Assembly (NCBI GenBank): GCA_963580455.1
Contig: OY756965.1
Location: forward strand, 26,634,902 to 26,698,901
Direction of reading: 5' to 3'
DNA length: 64,000 bases
DNA from: Euonymus europaeus
Taxonomy: Eukaryota > Streptophyta > Magnoliopsida > Celastrales > Celastraceae
Each line of letters begins with the position of its first letter. The stretch's first letter is position 1. The notes beneath the pieces were generated by a model, which was given only the letters and a program-made list of their open reading frames with translations, had not been told where the DNA came from and made no database searches. Below, one piece after another: positions 54,501-64,000 of the stretch. A program made the translations under genes and the position numbers.

Positions 54501-57455
54501 CACCTACTCCATATGAAACAGTATATTTTTTATCATATCCTGCCTACTGTTTCTTCCATCCAGCACAACATACTCCTTAAGGTAAAAACATTCTCATTTC
54601 TGATACATCCTACACATACATCATTGCAGGGTGTGAGAGACCAATAAATTTTCCCTCGTGCTTAATGGTTTTTCCCTAAAAAAGCCAAAATGCACTCGTC
54701 ACACCTCCTGCCTTTGCTAGGCTCATGCTTAATATATTCCATTTTAGTTCTATTTTTTTCAAATCCCTTGGATCATATCTAATCTCTATGTTCATATCAA
54801 ATCAGATTGAAATATAATAAAATAATTAAACAGCTTAAGTAATTCAATGGATCAAGTTTTTTTCACATTTTACTCCAGATCTCTCAACAATGGTGTCCAA
54901 TATGATGTGCCGTTAATACTATCCTAATATTGTGTCTACAGCATAGCAAAACAAATACACCTGATTGTAAAAGCTAAGTCGAATTTACTCCAAATGCACA
55001 AGTCATAACCTCTACTTTTTCCCCGTTATCTTAAACAACATGGATCAACTTGAGGTATCAATATCTAGATTGGGATCGGTCACATGATCCATTAGATAAA
55101 TTAGTTGGAATTGAGTAAGTAGATCCTAGGAAGCTACAATCTTTTCCAGTCATTCTGACCTAATCTACACCCTCCATCAAGTCTATAAAGCCCTTCTCCT
55201 TTCATATCATTTCCAGTTTATTCACATCCTTTTACGACATCTAATTCGCTAATTTTACCACCTGTTCACAGCTTAGCACCAATATCATCTACATTGTACA
55301 CTCCAAAACCATCTTAAACGATTTTCTCCCATCTCATCTCCGGTTATGCTATCCCTACTCCACATGAAACAGAATGTTCCTTATCATATTCTGCCTACTG
55401 TTGCTTCCATCCAACACAACATGCTCATTTCAGTCATATGATCTTCAAGCAATTTGTTTCTCAATACCCCCAATATTCCCATTTTGGCTGCATCCATTCA
55501 ACATACATCATTGCAGGGTGTGAGACGAATAAAATTTCCCATGTGCTTAATGGTTTTTCCCTATAAAAGCCAATATGCACTCTTCACACCTCCTGCCTTT
55601 GCTAAGCTCATGCTTAATATATTCCATTTCAGTTCTATTTTTTTCAAACCCATTGGATCATCTCTATGTTCATATCAAATCAGATTGAAATGTAATAAAA
55701 TAATTAAACAGCTTAACTAATTCAATGGATCAAGTTTTTTTCACATTTTACTCCAGATCTCTCTACAATGGTGTCCCATATGATGTACCGTTAATACTAT
55801 CCTAATACTGTGTCTACTGCATAGCAAAACAAATACTCCTAATTATAAAAGTTAAGTTGAATTTACATCTTTTCACTAGACCCTACCTACTGTTGCTTCC
55901 ATCCAGCACAACATGCTCATTTCAGTCATATGATCTTCAAGCAATTTGTCTCTCAATACCCCCAATATTCTCATTATGGCTACATCCATTCAACGTACAT
56001 CATTGCAGGGTGTGCGACGAATAAAATTTCCGTTCTGCTTAATGGTTTTTTCCCTAAAAAAGCCAATATGAACTCTCCATGCCTCCTGCCTTTGCTAAGC
56101 TCAAGCTTTAGTTCTACTTTTTTCAAAACCCTTGGATCATTTCTATGTTCAATTTCAAATTAGACTGAAATATGATAAAATAATTTAACAGCTTAACTAA
56201 TTCAATGCATCATATTTTTCGATTTTTATTGTAGATCTCTCTACTATGTGTCTTATATGCTGAACTTGTTAATACCTACTAGTTATAGATACTGCACATG
56301 ATGTATATGACTAAATCCAACCATAACCAAATCATTAAACACGGGTACATTTTTTTTCTTCATCATGCCAACATGGATTGAATTACCTCTTAAGGTCATG
56401 ATGAGGAGCAATTTTAAGCAAAATTGTGCTCAGTAAGTACCACAACTTGAAGTATTCCAGAAAATTTTCACAAGAAAATAGATAAGGTATACCAAAACAA
56501 ATTTAAAATAAATAAGGTACATCACAAATTATAACTTTAGCTTGAAATAATAGAATAAATTAACTCACTACAAGCTCAATAGCTCCATCCAAAACATTGA
56601 TTGTGAATTCTAGCAAGTCTGTAAAAAATGTATATCCCGTTGATTAAACTTGGACAATCACAATCCACTTAAGTAAAATCAATACACAATCCAATACAAT
56701 AGATATAGATATATATCATACTACACAAACACCTCAAAACAATGACAGAGTACTTGCATATAAGAAATACATTAACAGATGCAGCATCAAGAAAAAGTAA
56801 GGAGGAAAAAAAAGAGTGAATGAAGCTCCTAAGCCGTCAATGAATGAAAGCCCCAGTATGACTATAGGGATGGCATACACAATCAATTATCATAATAAAT
56901 ACAACACACATAATGCAGCACAAAACATAATTTGCTTTGTTGAAGTCAATCTTATCGAATTAAAACAACAATAAAAAGTAAAAATAATAGCATACTCAAA
57001 CGTGGACGCAATTTAAGAGTATGATGGAAAGAAGAATCCAAATTGCCACAGTATTTAAAGACACGGCAAAAAGAAATTCAAATTTAATTAAATGCAATAT
57101 ACACTCCTATGTAAAGAAAAACCTCCATGAGAGTAAGCAACAAGCGTCTGGCGGCGTCTCTGACAGGCTGTTTGGCGTCGCCGAGGCGCTCTACAACAGC
57201 AGGGACAAGTGCATTGAAATGCAACTTCAAGTGGTCACCGGAGAGCACGGCAGCGGAGGCAAGGGCCAGGAGAGCACCCTGAGAGACCCTGAAGTTGTTG
57301 TCCTTGAGGAGATCCATGCAACAATCGACAAGTGACGTCGTTTCCTCTGAACTAAGGCTCTTCCTCGATGCTTCTAGAAGCTGGTGAAGACGCTCCACTC
57401 CGGCCATCCTCTCCTTTGTATCCTTGGCCCGCGCCAGCTCCAGCGCCTCCTCCAT
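42596..57455 (-). CDS. CLASP: CLASP microtubule-associated protein (21 exons, complete)
   Basis: The exons in minus-strand order are 57455-57123, 51703-51548, 51447-51385, 50426-50358, 50162-49997, 49528-49367, 49053-48956, 48543-48469, 48384-48316, 48241-48156, 48070-47953, 47622-47524, 47436-47082, 46915-45132, 44974-44876, 44431-44327, 44212-44138, 44050-43982, 43765-43697, 43604-43503 and 42766-42596. All have GT-AG borders and join in phase to 1441 codons including the stop (1440 residues), about the length of Arabidopsis CLASP. The N-terminal TOG-like HEAT domain ([20 protein letters not shown]) covers about 1-230, a second TOG about 280-500, a Ser-rich region follows, a third TOG lies about 795-1020 ([14 protein letters not shown]) and a C-terminal HEAT region about 1215-1440. 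CLASP stabilises cortical microtubules at the cell edge. Intron 1 is 5.4 kb and repeat-filled. Confidence 0.96.
52190..53999 (+). mobile_element. LTR-retrotransposon remnant in CLASP intron 1 (probable solo LTR)
   Basis: Features typical of plant Ty3/gypsy-type LTRs appear in order: a promoter-like AATATAAATAGG (52502-52513), ATCATGAGTAGTAACTAAAC then TTATGGTATGATTTAGCCAAG near 53320-53365, and a terminal block near 53930-53985 (CACTGTGGTATCAACCTTGT, TACAATAGTACACTTGTGCA). No gag or pol coding sequence is present. It is interrupted by a TIR element at 52524-53188. Boundaries are approximate, and identification is by remembered motif resemblance. Confidence 0.45.
52524..53188. mobile_element. 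TIR element with 9-bp target duplication, nested
   Basis: CTCTAAACC at 52515-52523 is repeated at 53189-53197. The ends GGTTGTTATAATCGCATT and, on the complement, GGTTGTCAAATCACATTG are inverted repeats. AATCGATTC/GATTCG motifs are dense near both ends. A 9-bp duplication fits a Mutator-like MITE; 8 bp of it would also fit hAT. No transposase is encoded. It lies inside the LTR-like remnant, so it inserted later. Confidence 0.75.
54053..56245 (-). repeat. Three tandem degenerate RTE-LINE-like fragments in CLASP intron 1
   Basis: Units start with AAAAGCTAAGTCGAATTTAC at 54053, 54968 and (as AAAAGTTAAGTTGAATTTAC) 55847, lengths about 915, 879 and 400. Shared landmarks include GGGATTGGCTACATGATCC, ATACATCATTGCAGGGTGTG and CTTAATGGTTTTTCCCTA. 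On the minus strand broken frames contain [13 protein letters not shown] codons, as at the C terminus of plant RTE LINE reverse-transcriptase proteins. The third unit lacks the front part. I infer an old LINE fragment that was tandemly duplicated inside the intron. Confidence 0.6.
56569..56618 (-). other. Possible 50-nt cassette (poison) exon in CLASP intron 1
   Basis: On the minus strand a good acceptor (TTTTTACAG) precedes ACTTGCTAGAATTCACAATC and a consensus donor GTGAGTTA follows the 50-nt segment. Inserted after exon 1 (which ends in phase 0), it would read Thr-Cys-stop, truncating CLASP. This rests on splice signals only. Confidence 0.25.
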
Positions 57456-57676
57456 TGTTCCGATCTGATGCGGCGGGCTCAGATCTGAGCGGAAATTTTT
57501 TTCTGATGAGAGACTGGATTCCTCCCAATGCCAGTAATACAAATTTGAGAGTAGGGGCTTATTAGGGATTAAATTGAAGTGGAGTTGTTGTTGATGGCGG
57601 TGATTGACTTCAGTGAGAGTGAAAGAGGGAGAATTAATCAGAGGAAGTTAAGGCTAGCGGAGAGAGAGAAGAGAGT

Positions 57677-57967
57677 AAAAGGAAACTTTGATGTCCTTGT
57701 GTTGGAACCAGTTATTTTTGTCACCGGAATTGGAAGTTATTTACGGTGATTTGCCACTGTATCACTTAAGTGGAAACCGACACAGAGGAAGGTCCTTGTG
57801 TTGTGGTTGCCTGGTTCGGTCTAAAAGGAAACTTTGATGTCCTTGTGTTGGAACCAGTTATTTTTGTCACCGGAATTGGAAGTTATTTACGGTGATTTGC
57901 CACTGTATCACTTAAGTGGAAACCGACACAGAGGAAGGTCCTTGTGTTGTGGTTGCCTGGTTCGGTC
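57677..57967. repeat. Perfect tandem duplication of 146 bp upstream of CLASP
   Basis: Sequence from AAAAGGAAACTTTGATGTCC through GTGGTTGCCTGGTTCGGTC occurs at 57677-57822 and again at 57823-57967 with no difference that I can see. It starts about 220 bases upstream of the CLASP ATG, so it probably lies in the promoter or 5' UTR. It is a very recent duplication or an assembly artefact. Confidence 0.95.
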
Positions 57968-59163
57968 AGTGGTTGTTGTTGTAGGTTGGCATGTGTTTGG
58001 GCCTAATTAATTTGATCCACAAACCATGCTCGTCTTGCTTGGGCATCTTTTGACCAAAACGAAGTTATTTCCTAACTCAGAATGATGAAACGAATTACAT
58101 TGTATTTGAAGCATAAAGTTTGGTTAACAAACACGGACAGATGACAAATAATTTACCCTGAAAAAGAAACAACTAAAAAAAAGGCGTAAGGTAGTAAGTA
58201 AGGTGTCTAGTCCAGTCGCTATCTAGGTCAAGGGGACCAACAATTAACACTAATGAGTCCAAATTGTTGGTATTATGCATAGCAACTAATTATTCTTGCG
58301 GATGTATTTTTGCCCCATAACAAAGCCATCGGTTCGAAGAATATTTTCCTAAAATAAATTAGAGAAGTGACAAGATGCCCGTAGACTGTAAAAGTATCCG
58401 GAATGGACAATAATGCAAAAATCGCATATATTGTTCATTTTAATAATCATTATTATATTTGTAAGACAAACATCGCAATTGGGTCCAAAGTATATGACAA
58501 TTTCGCACCTCAGAGGAGTAATTCTATTTATTTCAAAAAAATCACTTTCTCCTCATCTTTGCGAACGGTCAAATTCTTTGCACACTAGATTTCACCAATT
58601 CTGCAAATTTGTACGATATTTTTGGGTGATGAATAATATGTGTCGCCGGTTTTAGAAAGATATAATTCTTTTTGCATGAATGCAAACAATGATATGAAGT
58701 GTTACCAGAATTATTAACAAATTGTTGGTTCATGGGTCATTCAATACATCATTACAATGTTAGTTAATTGATTCCATGAAGAGATAAGCTTCAACAAAAG
58801 ATCTGATCGACCGATAAAGCCAGACCAACCATGAACCGCCTCTTTTGGAGGAAACCCAACGAAGAGCTGTCCTCTTTCGTTCTGTCGTGTTAGGATGATT
58901 GTCCTAATTTAATGTAAAAATCAATTCAACTAATTAAGACCTTTACAGCTTGACCTATCAGAGTATCCATGAAGGTTTGGGCAGTTACATAAAGAAAAAG
59001 GCAATGCTTAAGTTCTTTCGATATGAAACATTCATCCTTCACTTCATGGAAATTGAGGATACATTTGTGAAAATAAAATAGTGCTAGAAATTGACTGAAG
59101 CTTAGCATAGACCTTAATTATCGACTTGCAAAAACACACAGAAGTAGAGGTAACTATATCTGA
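57968..59163. other. Intergenic spacer between CLASP promoter and GDSL 3' end
   Basis: AT-rich with no recognised gene or repeat. It should hold the CLASP promoter on the left and the GDSL gene terminator on the right. Confidence 0.5.
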
Positions 59164-60610
59164 TTAGGTCCTGGAGTCCATAGACAAGATGGTGCTTAGA
59201 TTCATTGGGTTCATGTAATTTATTGATCCAGTCGTGATCTGCTGGACTATGAGCCTATTTGCCCGTTCAGATGGGTGAAAAGCATCCCAAAACGCATAAA
59301 CGTCCCGGTTAGGGCATAGATTCGACAACCGGGTGCACGGACCAAGCCCATTGTATGGTCCTTGTCCGCAACATGCTATCCTTGAAGTAACAAAACCTAA
59401 TAAAACAGATTCATGATTAGTAAAAAATCCAGACATGTAATTAATTGTATATGTAAAAACGAACCAAATTTTTGAGGGTTGCTGATGAAGTCCATGTTCA
59501 TGTTAAAGAAATTGACGGAGACAAAGATGTCCGAGCCAAGTTTGGTGTTGAGTTGTTGTAGCATTTGGAAGAGCAAAGGATTGAATATTGATGCCGCTCG
59601 CTGTGGCTCCGGTGCACATTCCCCTTTCCTACTCCCTGAAGCGGCTAGTTGAGAAGGAATACAACCCAATGGTCCGGTCCCAGTCACTAGAACTCTTCGT
59701 GCTCCCAACTCATATAGCCTCTGTAATATATATGAAAAACAATAAAAGAGAAACCAATTGCACAAATTGAGAACTCGTGTGAATATATATACCGTGAGAA
59801 TTTTGCGATACTCGGAGACAAGATAGCGGGAGAAGTCAGGGACTGAGAATTGGAGTCTTCTTGCAGATAATGGTGTCACGAAGTAGTTGTTAACAAAATC
59901 ATTCCCACCGACGGTTATCAGCACAAGTGCTCCGTTAACGTGTTGTTGTGCTTGGGCTGGCCCAACTAGTGCACTAAGCTTTTGTTGGTACTGCTGGAAC
60001 AGCTGAAACTGCCTGTAGATTCTTATTATGTTGAGCTGCAAACATTCACAATCAAATTATTCATCTGGTGACATTACTCCAGCTCTTAAATTAGCTAATT
60101 GAAAGTTTGGGTGACCACTAACCGGTTAATACTTACAAATTGAATTCCTGTGTCATTGAGAATTCCAATTCCGGCGGATGCAAAATTGGCACCAACAAGC
60201 AGTTTATTCCGGGTAAGCTGGGGGCTCAAGTATGGCAGTGTGGGTTCTGACCCAATTTTCTCACCTGAACGTACACAAACACACATATCTATAATAGTGA
60301 ACAAATGTGGGACAAAGTATTGGCATGGCTGAAAAATATAACTTATAAGAAACCACTCACTGATGATGTCTGGAAAGTTGAGGCCATTAGAGAAGCGGCC
60401 AGTGGGTCTGTGGGTAGGATAATCAATTCCATAAGGAGGAGAGTCGGCACGAGCAGTAGTGACTAGGTAATTGTTGTTGCCGTTATCGACAAGCGAGTCA
60501 CCGAACACAAAAAATGCAGGAGCCTCCTCTGTTCGAGGGGCAACCGCGAGTAGTACTAATGCCAAAAATAAGGCAACATTCTGTAGAACAAATTTTCTTG
60601 GAGTTGGCAT
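59164..60610 (-). CDS. GDSL esterase/lipase, secreted, complete
   Basis: Five exons in minus-strand order (60610-60361, 60264-60137, 60035-59793, 59720-59465, 59396-59164) with GT-AG introns join in phase to 369 residues, the usual length of plant GDSL lipases. Residues 1-30 look like a signal peptide ([18 protein letters not shown]). Block [17 protein letters not shown] holds the nucleophilic Ser. Block II is [12 protein letters not shown], block [15 protein letters not shown], and block [12 protein letters not shown] holds the catalytic Asp and His. Paired cysteines near [14 protein letters not shown] are typical. It is an extracellular SGNH hydrolase; the lipid or ester substrate cannot be read from sequence. 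It resembles the At4g28780 group by my recollection. Confidence 0.94.
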
Positions 60611-61575
60611 GAAGAATCAAATTAATCCAACACTTTTTAATGTATTTCTCTCTCAGGAAGCCGATCTTGCTGGGGAATGGGAAAGACGTCATGGTTGTAT
60701 AGGCTTGATAAGTAAATGATTCATTTATTGACAAAAGTCACACTAATAAATGTGGTTGAGAACACAATTCATTAATTTGGACAACATATTACTTCAATGA
60801 GAGTGTTGACTGTTGATCCCTTTTGGGTGCTTGCATGCATGGGTTGACAAAGAGAGGTAGACTTTATCGTGACGATGGCAATTTGAGCACAAAGAATACA
60901 AAAGAATCAGCAAACAAGGATTCGCAATCCTTTAAAAGAGCAGAGGCAATCCTTATCTCTTTTCAACACGGGATTCCTAACAATAACATATATTTTCTTA
61001 TTCCCACTGTCCTGGATAGATTATCTATACCATATATTGATATATGGTGCCGGATATACCAGGTATTTGACATACAGAACTTTTGAGAGGACCCAATTGC
61101 ACACTTTTGTCAAATTAAAAACACCAGCAACACTTTGTCAACGAAGTTTGAAAAATGGAAGTAAGCCCTTCCCCTGTCGACTTCCATTTCAGTCTTTGTA
61201 TTTAGCTGAAGAGCATACAATTATCACGCGCGCTAAGTAAAGTAATGCATTTGAATGACATAAATGGGGAGGCTCTTGCGTAGCCAAAAAAGTTAATGGA
61301 AATTAACTACTCTCTAACTTTCAATTAAGCAAGTGGGAATATGGCCGGTGGGTCCAAAGCTCATTAGGTGATTTCGCTAGCAAGCCCGTTTGTACATCTT
61401 TCCACCTTGTTCCAAACCAAGTCAGGCCCACTTCTATGCCACAAATTATCAATACAAATAAGGCAGGGGGTCATCGTTAAAATCCAATAAACAATTGGAC
61501 AATAATAGAGTTGACCAGACAAAACAAACAAACAAAAAATTAGGGGTAGAAAATTTTAAAGAAAAAAAGCCTTAG
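60611..61575. other. GDSL promoter and TRM-like gene 3' flank
   Basis: Non-coding. No promoter element stands out enough to call, and the small ORFs here have no domain support. Confidence 0.5.
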
Positions 61576-64000
61576 TCACACAATATCAGTCATGGCAACT
61601 ACAGCCTCCTCCACAAGCTCTTCCAGCAACTTCCCCTCAATATCCTTCCCTACATTATCCAACTCCAACATCATGTGTTTAGCCCAGCCTTTCCCCACCA
61701 GCTCATTCCTCACAACCCTCTCCACAACCAGGCTGTTGCTGTCACCACAATCTCCCAAAAACAATTTTGCCTCGCTAGAAAACCATTCCTTCATTAGGTC
61801 CCACACCTGTTCCGCCACCATGGGTGACGCGCCCACTACGAACCTCCCATTGACCATGCTACACGAAATTGCCCTTGTGCTGCTGTCTGGCCCATAACCA
61901 GTAATCTCCACAAGGCCAGTATTGACACGATCGAATACAAGTTTCTGAATTGATCGTCGTTGTCTTCGCTTTGCCTCCTGCACAGGTTCCTTATCATTTA
62001 TGTTTGCATATTTGTCTCTCAGTGATGGGTCTAATGGGATTTCAGGAGCATGCCATTTGCCCAAAAAAGTGTCAGATTGCACCTCAACATTGAGGCCAGC
62101 CCCTGATAGTAGCGTTTTGACGAAGGAATGCCAATCCTCTTCTACTTCCTCAGTGCCCGGGGAAGCCAATGAGGGATTAAAGATATAAGGGGTGGCTGTA
62201 TCTACACAAGCATCATCCCACAACAGGGTCCGAGCAATTGACTCTATAGGAGGTGATTTGTCAATCAAGTTGGACATATGAGGCCTACCCAATCCTGATA
62301 ATAAAAGAAAAGCCGGTTAAAGATCGTGAAGAATGGCATAATTTGTCAATTTAACCTGAGCAAAAATATACCTTGTTGGTCTGCCTTCATATTTCGAGAG
62401 GACTCCAGATTTGTTGGGTCATCCTCCTCGAATTGTGGTTCCAAAACTGAAATTGGACTTAGCTGGTCCTCATTTTCAGTTACACACCCAGGAATCACTG
62501 GCTTTGCCACAGATAAACCATCCTGCAAAAGCAAAGGATGATGACCCTCAAATAAATGATTAAAAGGCTCATTTTTTCCATTCACACAATCCAGCAGTGT
62601 ATTTCTAGTATTAACCTTCAATATCAGACAGAATAAGTCCCTGCTTTACATTAAGTAGTCTTTACTTCATGGAATAAGTCCCTGCTTTACATTAAGTAGT
62701 CTTTACTTCATGGGGTGCCTATTGAGTATGTAAACCTTTTTTTCCTCGACATCATGTCTGTCCTTTGTCAAGGCTAACAAACAAATATGTAGCTGAACAC
62801 TAAATGCATATGACTAATGGCATTCCATCCTTACAACTTTTCCAAGCTTCTATGCATATAAACTGGAGATTAGATATATAGACATTTTTGCAGGCTTTTC
62901 GACAACGATAATACTAAAGATTGTGCTGCTAAAGATGACAATCCCACACCAATCCAGAGCAATATACCGGTCATACACATCAGAATTTCTAATTTCTAAA
63001 TCAAATCAGTTTGTGTACTGATGCAACTTCCAAACAAATCATAGCATGGGAAATCCTGCAAGCACAAACTTAGAACTGGCAAAGGTGTGCAGGAAACAAG
63101 TAGATGTAGCGTCTCTAAATCAGTATGTTTTGGGGGTTTTAAAATGAAACGAAACACTAGCAAAGTGTAAATAAATATCAAACGACCCATCAAAAGTCAA
63201 TACCAAACAAAACTATTGGATAAAAAAAGGGAGCAGTACAAATGAAAAACAATATCAAAAACATAAAAGAAGATACTCCATACCTCAAGGTAAATAACAG
63301 CACGATTCTGTCCCATGCCTATAAGACCTGAAGAAGTTTTGCTTGAAGATCCATGTAAACTTGGGGGTAGACAACCATCATGATAACTACTGTTAACACA
63401 CAAAGTCGTATCATTGCTTATTTTTCCAGGAAGATCTGTATGTGACCTTAAAGTCTCGGGGCTGGCAGATTGAGATTCATTGGAAGAATGAGAATGGGAC
63501 AGTATTTTCTTACCAGATTTCTTATTCCTTGAAAAGAAAAAACTGGAAACTTTTCCCTTAAGTGACGATTTCATGGTTTTAGCCTTTGATAATTCCTTTG
63601 GCATTTGCATTTTGTCAGGCTCGAGATCTGGAACTTCAACAGTTTGCCTAGCACCATAAGCCATCGAAGACACAGGTAAAGATTTAGACCGCAAGAGACC
63701 TTTTGGGGAATCACTCACGCCCTCTTCTTTACTCAAATTACTAGTTAAGCCTGAAGTTGATCCCCTAGGTTCTTGTACCTCACCAACCACTTCCTCAGAT
63801 CTCGCAGTCTTCTTTGCATCGGAAATCGCAAGCATCTCACCCAGTGTACTAGAGCTTCTCCGAGCATACATTTGATCCTGCAAACCCCCATTTAGTGCTA
63901 TCATGGCCCATCTTTCAGAAAGTCTCTTCTTTGCTTCTCTGCAAACAGATGACTCTGACGAACATGACGCACGGCTTAAGGAGGAGAAAGAATAGGGCCT
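61576..64000 (-). CDS. TRM-like DUF4378 protein, 3' part (gene continues beyond window)
   Basis: Three exons are visible in minus-strand order: from beyond 64000 to 63284, 62522-62372 and 62294-61576, joining in phase. The first visible exon has EAKKRLSERWAMIA and RRSSSTLGEMLAI, Ser-rich stretches and basic KGKVSSFFFSRNKKSGKK, typical of the DUF3741/DUF4378 (TON1-recruiting-motif, LONGIFOLIA-related) family. The second has LSPISVLEPQFEEDDPTNLE, a hallmark motif of the group. The last exon carries DUF4378: IESIARTLLWDDACVDTATP, EEVEEDWHSFVKTLLSGAGL, KLVFDRVNTGLVEITGY and IEGKLLEELVEEAVV. TRM proteins recruit TON1/PP2A complexes to cortical microtubules; that role is inferred. The N terminus is missing only because the window ends. 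Confidence 0.88.

Overview
The window is nuclear DNA of a flowering plant, most likely a eudicot. It has AT-rich intergenic DNA, many small GT-AG introns, several plant transposon families, and plant-specific genes (a plant CLASP, an SKIP23-like F-box/DUF295 family, a type-C response regulator, a TRM-like DUF4378 protein). I cannot name the species. Gene models come from reading splice sites and frames by eye.

Layout. 0.9-4.65 kb: a PIF/Harbinger DNA transposon with target-site duplication (TSD) TAA, an apparently intact Myb/SANT-like gene, and a transposase lacking its N-terminal part. 4.66-14.4 kb: gene-poor DNA with MITEs, a truncated FAR1/MULE-like gene, a stray last exon of a 26S proteasome RPT2 gene, an 83-87 bp tandem repeat and a hAT-like element. 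14.7-17.8 kb: a tRNA-derived SINE with 19-bp TSDs about 130 bp upstream of an intact seven-exon zf-HIT (ZNHIT3-like) gene. 18.5-25.8 kb: a GGCCC-rich repeat, a PIF1-like bHLH 3' pseudogene, minisatellites, a truncated kinase gene fused to a deleted F-box copy, and a small GC-rich island.

27-42 kb is a tandem segmental duplication (unit A about 27.0-35.4 kb, unit B about 35.4-42.0 kb). Each unit carries one full-length F-box/DUF295 gene and two decayed 3' exons of a type-C (ARR22/24-like) response regulator. The unit boundary falls in the intron of the regulator gene, so only the distal copy keeps its first exon. Comparing A with B gives empty sites for a 5'-truncated LINE carrying an RNase H ORF (14-bp TSD) and for tiny poly(A)-only insertions with TSDs.

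42.6-64 kb is conserved housekeeping DNA, all on the minus strand. It holds a complete 21-exon CLASP gene (1440 codons, in frame throughout), a complete five-exon GDSL esterase/lipase gene, and the 3' part of a TRM-like DUF4378 gene that runs off the window. CLASP and TRM-like proteins both act on the cortical microtubule array in other plants. From memory, their closest Arabidopsis relatives lie near each other on homeologous segments, so this part is probably an old syntenic block. CLASP intron 1 (5.4 kb) holds an LTR-like remnant split by a TIR element with 9-bp TSDs, three tandem RTE-LINE-like fragments and a possible poison exon. A 146-bp tandem duplication lies upstream of CLASP.

I found no new multi-gene system. 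The most informative content is the duplication with its presence/absence markers, the half-deleted Harbinger element and the cluster of broken response-regulator exons.
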